The notes under the pieces: generated by a model
What the model was told of the DNA's origin: nothing
Database searches by the model: none
Seen by the model: only the letters and a program-made list of their open reading frames with translations
Translations under genes and position numbers: made by a program
Assembly: GCA_028277295.1 (NCBI GenBank)
Contig: JANQGN010000340.1
Span: 1-8,314, forward strand
Direction of reading: 5' to 3'
Length of the DNA stretch: 8,314 bases
From: Rhodospira sp.
GTDB lineage: Bacteria; Pseudomonadota; Alphaproteobacteria; Rhodospirillales; Rhodospirillaceae
In this document: positions 4,922 to 8,314 of the stretch, one piece after another
Layout: each line of letters starts with the position of its first letter
How positions within the stretch are numbered: position 1 is the first letter of the stretch

Positions 4922-7822
4922 TCACGGTCTGATGCCGTTGGGATAGCCCACCGCCAGGCCCTTGAGGCGATAGAGCGCCTCCAGGGCCTCACGCGGTGTC
5001 AGGTCGTCGGGGTTGAGGGCGGCCAGGGCCTCGTCGACGGGCGAAGGGCCGGCGGACACAGGCGCTTCGGGCTCTGGCACCGGCGCTGGCGGGGGGGCCG
5101 CCCGGCGGGCGGGCGCCGCCTGAACCGCCGCCGCGAACAGCGGCAGGTCGGCGGCCAGCGCCTCGGCGGTCACGGTGCTGCCCTCGCCGCCCGCCTCCAG
5201 CCGCTCCAGCACCTCTTGCGCCCGGCCGATCACCGCCGCCGGCAGTCCCGCCAGCCGCGCCACGTGGATGCCATAGGAGCGGTCCGCCACCCCCGGCGCC
5301 ACCTCATGCAGGAAGACAATGTGGTCCCGCCATTCCCGCACCCGCATGGTGTGGCAGGCCAGCCGCTCCAGCCGCCCCGACAGCGCCGTGAGTTCGTGAT
5401 AGTGGGTGGCGAACAGGGCGCGGCAGCGGTTGACCCCGTGCAGATGTTCCAGGGTCGCCCAGGCGATGGACAAGCCATCATACGTGGCGGTGCCGCGCCC
5501 GATCTCGTCAAGGATCACCAGCGAACGGCCGCTGGCCTGGTTCAGGATGGTGGCCGTCTCCACCATCTCCACCATGAAGGTGGAGCGTCCGCGCGCCAGG
5601 TCGTCGGCGGCGCCGACACGGCTGAACAGGCGATCCACCACGCCCACATGGGCCGACTCGGCGGGCACGAAGCCGCCCATCTGCGCCAGCAACACGATCA
5701 GCGCGTTCTGGCGCAGGAAGGTGGACTTGCCGGCCATATTGGGACCGGTGACCAGCCACAGGCGGTGCTCGGGCCCCAGGTCGCAGTCGTTGCCGACGAA
5801 GGCGCCCCCCTCCCCCGCCTCCAGGGCCGCCTCGACCACCGGATGGCGCCCGCCGGTCACCGTGAAGGCCGTGGAGTCGTCCACGATGGGCCGCGTGAAG
5901 CGCCGGGCCACCGCCACCTCGGCCAGGCCGGCCAGCACATCCAGCGCGGCCAGCGCCCGCGCCGCGAGGGCGATGGCGTCGGCCCGCGCGGTCACCTCGG
6001 CCACCAGATCGGCGAACAGCTCCTGTTCGAGGGCCAGGGCCTTATCGCCAGCGCCCTTTACCTTGCTCTCCAGTTCCGACAGTTCGACGGTGGTGAAGCG
6101 GGCGGCATTGGCCATGGTCTGACGATGAATATAGCCGCTGTCGGGCGCCATCAGCCGGTCGGCGTGGCGGGACGGCACCTCCACAAAAAAGCCGAGCACA
6201 TTGTTCTGGCGGACCTTGAGGGCGCCGATGCCGGTCTGCTCGACCATTCGCGTTTGCAGAACCGCGATCAGCCGGCGGCTTTCATCGCGCAGGTCCCGCA
6301 ACTCATCCAGGCCGGGATGATACCCCGGGGCGATGAAGCCGCCCTCGCGAGCCAACAGGCACGGCTCGGCCACCAGGGCCCGGGTCAGCCGGTCCACCAG
6401 GGCGTCGTGATGCCCCAGGTCGCGGGCCTGGTCGGCCAGCAAGGCGGGCAGGCCATGCCCGTCCAGCGTTCCGTTCAGCCCCTCATCGAGGCCCGCGCGC
6501 AGCCCCGGCACCTGGGTGAGCGCATCGCGCAGCATGGCCAGGTCACGCGGCCCGCCCCGCCCCAGGGCCAGGCGTGACAAGGCGCGTTCCACGTCTGGCA
6601 CCTGGCGCAGGCGCTCGCGCAGGCGCTCCCGCGCCGCCGCCCCGTCCACCAGGGCGGCCACCGCGTCCAGCCGCTCCTGAATCGACGCCGGGTCGGTGAG
6701 CGGCGCCGACAGCCAGCGCTCCAGCAGCCGCGCCCCGGCGCCGGTCACGGTGCGGTCGACCACCGCCAGCAGCGAGCCCTTGCGCTCCCCGGTCAGGGTG
6801 CGGGTCAGTTCCAGGTTGCGGCGGGTGGCGGCGTCGATCTCCAGGCTGGCGCCCTCGGCCAGCCGGCGCGGCGGCTCCAGACGCGGCAGGCGGCCCTTCT
6901 GGGTGGCCTCCACGTAGTCCACCAACGCCCCGGCGGCGGCCAGGTCGGCCCGGCCGAAGGTCCCGAAGGCATCCAGCGCCGCGACCCCGAAAGCCGCCTT
7001 GAGGCGTGCCTCACCGGCCGTGGACTGGAAGCGGGCGGCCGGCAGCGGCGACAGGGCACCCTTCCAGTCACCCCACAGTTCGAAGAGCTCGGGTCGCTCC
7101 AGCAGACGGTCGGACAGCAGGATCTCGCCCGGCGCCAGGTCCGCCAGGGCCGCCCCCAGGCGGCGCGCGTCCACCGGACGCACGGCGAAGGCCCCGGTGG
7201 AGATCTCCACCCAGGCCAGGGCCATCGCCCCACCGGCCTCGGCGACGCAGGCCAGGTAGTTGTGGGCGCGCGGATCGAGCAGCCCGTCCTCGGTGATGGT
7301 GCCCGGGGTGACCACGCGGATCACGTCCCGCCTCACCACCGCCTTGCCGCCGCGCTTCCTGGCCTCGGCCGGATCCTCCATCTGCTCGCAGATGGCCACC
7401 TTGCGCCCGGTGCGGATCAGTTTGGACAGATAGGCTTCGTGGGAATGGACCGGCACCCCGCACATGGGGATGTCCGCGCCCAGGTGCTTGCCCCGCTTGG
7501 TCAGCGCAATGTCGAGGATCTCGGCGGCGGCGGCGGCGTCGTCGAAGAACAGTTCGTAGAAGTCGCCCATCCGGTAGAACAGCAGACAATCGGGATGGGC
7601 CGCCTTGATCTCCAGGAACTGGGCCATCATCGGCGTGACCGCGCCAGCATCGGCGGCCGGCGCGGGGGGAGTCATCGCGCCGGCCTCCGCCGGCGCGGTG
7701 GGCATCACGGCGCCGGCCGAGGCCGGCGCGGGGGAGGCATTGTCGGAAGCGGTGTCGGGCGCGGCCATGGCACCTGGAGCGGCGAGAGGGGACGGGAAGG
7801 ACCCGCCCACTCTAGCCCGCAT
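4922..7822 (-). CDS. mutS: DNA mismatch repair protein MutS
   Basis: MutS binds mismatches and small loops and recruits MutL in methyl-independent or methyl-directed repair. The protein has 966 residues, longer than the usual 850-900. The mismatch-recognition domain has GDFYELFFDD, with the Phe-x-Glu pair F88/E90. Connector, lever and clamp regions follow. The ATPase domain has Walker A GPNMAGKST (693-701), Walker B VILDEIGRGTATYDG (D772, E773) and the ATHYHEL segment. DLPLF (892-896) resembles the beta-clamp-binding motif. A Pro/Ala linker (about 903-928) and a final helical oligomerisation segment (LTPREALEALYRLKGL) end the protein. Residues 1-65 are a low-complexity extension with an 11-residue repeat. 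ATG 7822 has a good ribosome binding site at 7826-7833. An in-frame ATG at 7768 would remove 18 residues and is a possible alternative. The gene faces the + strand operon, and its own promoter is not evident. Confidence 0.97.
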   Translation of the reverse strand: MRARVGGSFPSPLAAPGAMAAPDTASDNASPAPASAGAVMPTAPAEAGAMTPPAPAADAGAVTPMMAQFLEIKAAHPDCLLFYRMGDFYELFFDDAAAAAEILDIALTKRGKHLGADIPMCGVPVHSHEAYLSKLIRTGRKVAICEQMEDPAEARKRGGKAVVRRDVIRVVTPGTITEDGLLDPRAHNYLACVAEAGGAMALAWVEISTGAFAVRPVDARRLGAALADLAPGEILLSDRLLERPELFELWGDWKGALSPLPAARFQSTAGEARLKAAFGVAALDAFGTFGRADLAAAGALVDYVEATQKGRLPRLEPPRRLAEGASLEIDAATRRNLELTRTLTGERKGSLLAVVDRTVTGAGARLLERWLSAPLTDPASIQERLDAVAALVDGAAARERLRERLRQVPDVERALSRLALGRGGPRDLAMLRDALTQVPGLRAGLDEGLNGTLDGHGLPALLADQARDLGHHDALVDRLTRALVAEPCLLAREGGFIAPGYHPGLDELRDLRDESRRLIAVLQTRMVEQTGIGALKVRQNNVLGFFVEVPSRHADRLMAPDSGYIHRQTMANAARFTTVELSELESKVKGAGDKALALEQELFADLVAEVTARADAIALAARALAALDVLAGLAEVAVARRFTRPIVDDSTAFTVTGGRHPVVEAALEAGEGGAFVGNDCDLGPEHRLWLVTGPNMAGKSTFLRQNALIVLLAQMGGFVPAESAHVGVVDRLFSRVGAADDLARGRSTFMVEMVETATILNQASGRSLVILDEIGRGTATYDGLSIAWATLEHLHGVNRCRALFATHYHELTALSGRLERLACHTMRVREWRDHIVFLHEVAPGVADRSYGIHVARLAGLPAAVIGRAQEVLERLEAGGEGSTVTAEALAADLPLFAAAVQAAPARRAAPPPAPVPEPEAPVSAGPSPVDEALAALNPDDLTPREALEALYRLKGLAVGYPNGIRP
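7641..7729. repeat. Three tandem palindromic units encoding the MutS N-terminal repeat
   Basis: The arms GCGCCGGC and GCCGGCGC occur at 7677-7684/7689-7696 and 7710-7717/7722-7729. A third unit, with one mismatch in its left arm, lies at 7641-7648/7656-7663. The units are spaced 33 and 36 nt apart, so the reading frame is kept. On the protein they give about three copies of an 11-12-residue unit of the form APAxAGAxxPx (residues 32-65). Each unit can fold into a very stable hairpin in DNA or in mutS mRNA. Confidence 0.75.
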
Positions 7823-7825
7823 TTC

Positions 7826-7833
7826 TCACCACC
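7826..7833 (-). promoter_or_regulatory. Ribosome binding site for mutS
   Basis: On the minus strand this reads GGTGGTGA, one mismatch from GGAGGTGA, with GAA between it and the ATG at 7822. It favours the long 966-residue MutS over the start at 7768, whose upstream AGGTG lies too close. Confidence 0.5.
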
Positions 7834-7845
7834 GCGAGGCCGTGA

Positions 7846-7950
7846 CGACGGGTGTCGGCTTGACACGCAAGGAGCCGCGCGCGGTTCGATGCGGGGACAT
7901 CGGGCAAGCACGGCGACACAGCCTGTCGGGCCGACACCCGTTGCCCGATG
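7846..7950 (+). ncRNA. Candidate structured RNA with long closing stem and possible pseudoknot
   Basis: ACGGGTGTCGGCTTGACA (7848-7865) pairs along its full length with TGTCGGGCCGACACCCGT (7924-7941): 16 Watson-Crick pairs and two U-G pairs (7860/7929 and 7861/7928). G7847-U7942 and C7846-G7943 extend the stem. Inside, 7884-7891 pairs with 7898-7905 around a 6-nt loop, including two more U-G pairs. In addition CATCGGGCAA (7898-7907) is perfectly complementary to TTGCCCGATG (7941-7950). That pairing would cross the closing stem or replace the inner hairpin. The wobbles work only on the + strand. It matches no RNA family I know. It could instead be a DNA dyad or a mutS leader on the other strand. 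Confidence 0.4.
7860..7865 (+). promoter_or_regulatory. TTGACA hexamer, possible -35 element
   Basis: This is a perfect sigma-70 -35 hexamer directed toward the right end of the window. No good -10 follows: the nearest is TTCGAT at 7885-7890, 3 of 6 matches at a 19-nt spacing. The hexamer also forms the inner end of the 18-bp inverted repeat, so it may be conserved for pairing and not for a promoter. If it is a promoter, transcription would begin after the hairpin at 7884-7905 and would exclude the stem described above. Confidence 0.2.
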
Positions 7951-8053
7951 GGTCGGTCAGCGGCGGGCTGCCCGCGGCGTCGAGGGCCTCAACCGGCGTC
8001 CCCGCACCGCTTTTCACCCCTCTCCTGGCGGATCGACCCGCCGCTGACCGATC
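7951..8053. repeat. Long inverted repeat, 15 bp perfect arms (17 with one G-U)
   Basis: TCGGTCAGCGGCGGG (7953-7967) is repeated inverted and without error at 8037-8051, 69 nt away. G7952-U8052 and G7951-C8053 extend the stem. Past a 5-nt bulge on the right side (8032-8036), 7968-7972 pairs with 8027-8031, including one U-G. The remaining loop of about 54 nt has no clear strong fold; it contains TTTT at 8011-8014. As DNA it resembles a short palindromic or MITE-like element of about 100 bp, but I find no target-site duplication. As RNA on the + strand it would be a long stem directly following the previous structure. Confidence 0.65.
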
Positions 8054-8064
8054 ACGGCTCTCGT

Positions 8065-8120
8065 GCTGGTGGGAAATGCGGGCTTGCCATCCCGGGCGTC
8101 AGGGCAACCCGGTCACCAGC
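8065..8120 (+). other. Two-part stem-loop
   Basis: GCTGGTG (8065-8071) pairs with CACCAGC (8114-8120). After an internal loop, CGGG (8079-8082) pairs with CCCG (8108-8111), and TTGCC (8084-8088) with GGCAA (8103-8107), leaving one bulged C. The terminal loop contains CCCGGG. All 16 pairs are Watson-Crick, so strand cannot be told from this element alone. It is shown on + because of its neighbours. Confidence 0.4.
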
Positions 8121-8189
8121 CCTTCTCAGGATGGGCCTGCAGCGGCGGCACGTACCGATGACTCCGCTCTGATCGTAGGGTGCGCTCGA

Positions 8190-8207
8190 CGGCCACGTCT
8201 GTGGTCG
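8190..8207 (+). other. Short hairpin with GTCT tetraloop
   Basis: CGGCCAC (8190-8196) pairs with GTGGTCG (8201-8207) around a 4-nt loop. One of the seven pairs is G-U on the + strand and would be a C-A mismatch on the other strand. Confidence 0.35.
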
Positions 8208-8218
8208 GCAGCGCCCCG

Positions 8219-8259
8219 CCTCTCCTGGAAACGGTGCGCCGCGCCCCCGACGGGAGAGG
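8219..8259 (+). other. Stem-loop CCTCTCC/GGAGAGG
   Basis: CCTCTCC (8219-8225) pairs with GGAGAGG (8253-8259), extended by U8226-G8252 and G8227-C8251, with a 23-nt GC-rich loop. No T tract follows it (TTGGACG), so a terminator is unlikely. It is the last structured element before the window ends. Confidence 0.35.
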
Positions 8260-8314
8260 TTGGACGTCAAAGATCAAAGGCCGCCCCGCCATCATGAGAA
8301 CCGCTGCCCGGTCA

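Larger units (their letters stand above)
7823..8314. other. 492-nt region without a credible gene, rich in inverted repeats
   Basis: No reading frame here has both family resemblance and a supported start. The open frames are short, Arg/Pro/Ser-rich and change between strands, as expected from GC-rich noncoding DNA. Instead there is a series of inverted repeats from 7848 to 8259, given as separate entries. The mutS ribosome binding site lies at the left edge. The next gene, in either direction, lies beyond the right end. I see no tRNA, RNase P RNA, SRP RNA, tmRNA or B12-riboswitch signature on either strand. Confidence 0.6.

Noticed and set aside
4802..6577. Open frame of 591 codons on the + strand, antisense to mutS
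   Set aside because: It lies opposite conserved MutS coding sequence, has Gln/His/Gly/Arg-rich composition with no recognisable domain, and is the usual long shadow frame of a GC-rich gene.
7872..7901. GAGCCG...CGGTTC and GGTTCGAT, recalling group II intron domain V or a tRNA T-arm
   Set aside because: The GAGC/GTTC stem is only 16 nt, far shorter than domain V. The T-arm stem does not pair and there is no acceptor stem or anticodon arm, so it is a chance resemblance.
7846..8259. Known housekeeping RNAs (RNase P RNA, SRP RNA, tmRNA, 6S) or a cobalamin riboswitch
   Set aside because: I looked for their conserved core motifs on both strands and found none. This is a by-eye check and not a covariance search.
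7605..8297. Open frame of 230 codons on the + strand from inside mutS into the spacer
   Set aside because: About a third is antisense to mutS. The rest crosses the inverted repeats, has no domain resemblance and no ribosome binding site.
8294..8314. ATG at the right edge, possible start of a + strand gene running off the window
   Set aside because: Only seven codons are visible and no ribosome binding site precedes it, so there is nothing to support a gene.

Overview
This is a GC-rich chromosomal segment from a proteobacterium. Class I fumarase, cobyrinate a,c-diamide synthase, a YcgN-type cysteine-cluster protein, a YgjP-type metallopeptidase and MutS occur together in very GC-rich coding DNA. 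This suggests an alphaproteobacterium, perhaps of Rhodospirillales type. That placement is inferred from composition and family resemblance only; there is no rRNA or other marker here to prove it.

Layout. Positions 68-4353 (+) hold four tightly packed genes: class I fumarase (fumA type), an isolated cobB/cbiA, a ycgN (UPF0260) homologue and a YgjP/SprT-like zinc metallopeptidase. The junctions are 1 nt, an ATGA overlap and 2 nt, so they very probably form one translationally coupled operon. After a 94-nt gap with its own strong ribosome binding site comes a small GTG-started protein with a zinc ribbon and two membrane helices (4448-4765, +). A 156-nt convergent spacer (4766-4921) contains two small hairpins. 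mutS (4922-7822, -) fills most of the rest. Its unusual Ala/Pro-rich N-terminal extension is encoded by palindromic tandem repeats.

Positions 7823-8314, upstream of mutS, contain no credible gene but are rich in inverted repeats. They include an 18-bp imperfect repeat (7848-7865/7924-7941), a crossing 10-bp perfect repeat (7898-7907/7941-7950), a 15-bp perfect repeat (7953-7967/8037-8051) and further hairpins up to 8259. Nearly all the imperfect positions I found pair as G-U when read on the + strand. A structured + strand RNA (regulatory leader or small RNA) is therefore the most interesting hypothesis in the window. I recognise no known RNA family in it. A decayed MITE-like or palindromic element is the main alternative.

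Functionally the genes are mostly housekeeping: TCA cycle (fumarase), corrinoid biosynthesis (CobB), poorly characterised metalloproteins (YcgN and YgjP types) and mismatch repair (MutS). I see no defence system, integrase, transposase, CRISPR array, tRNA or rRNA.
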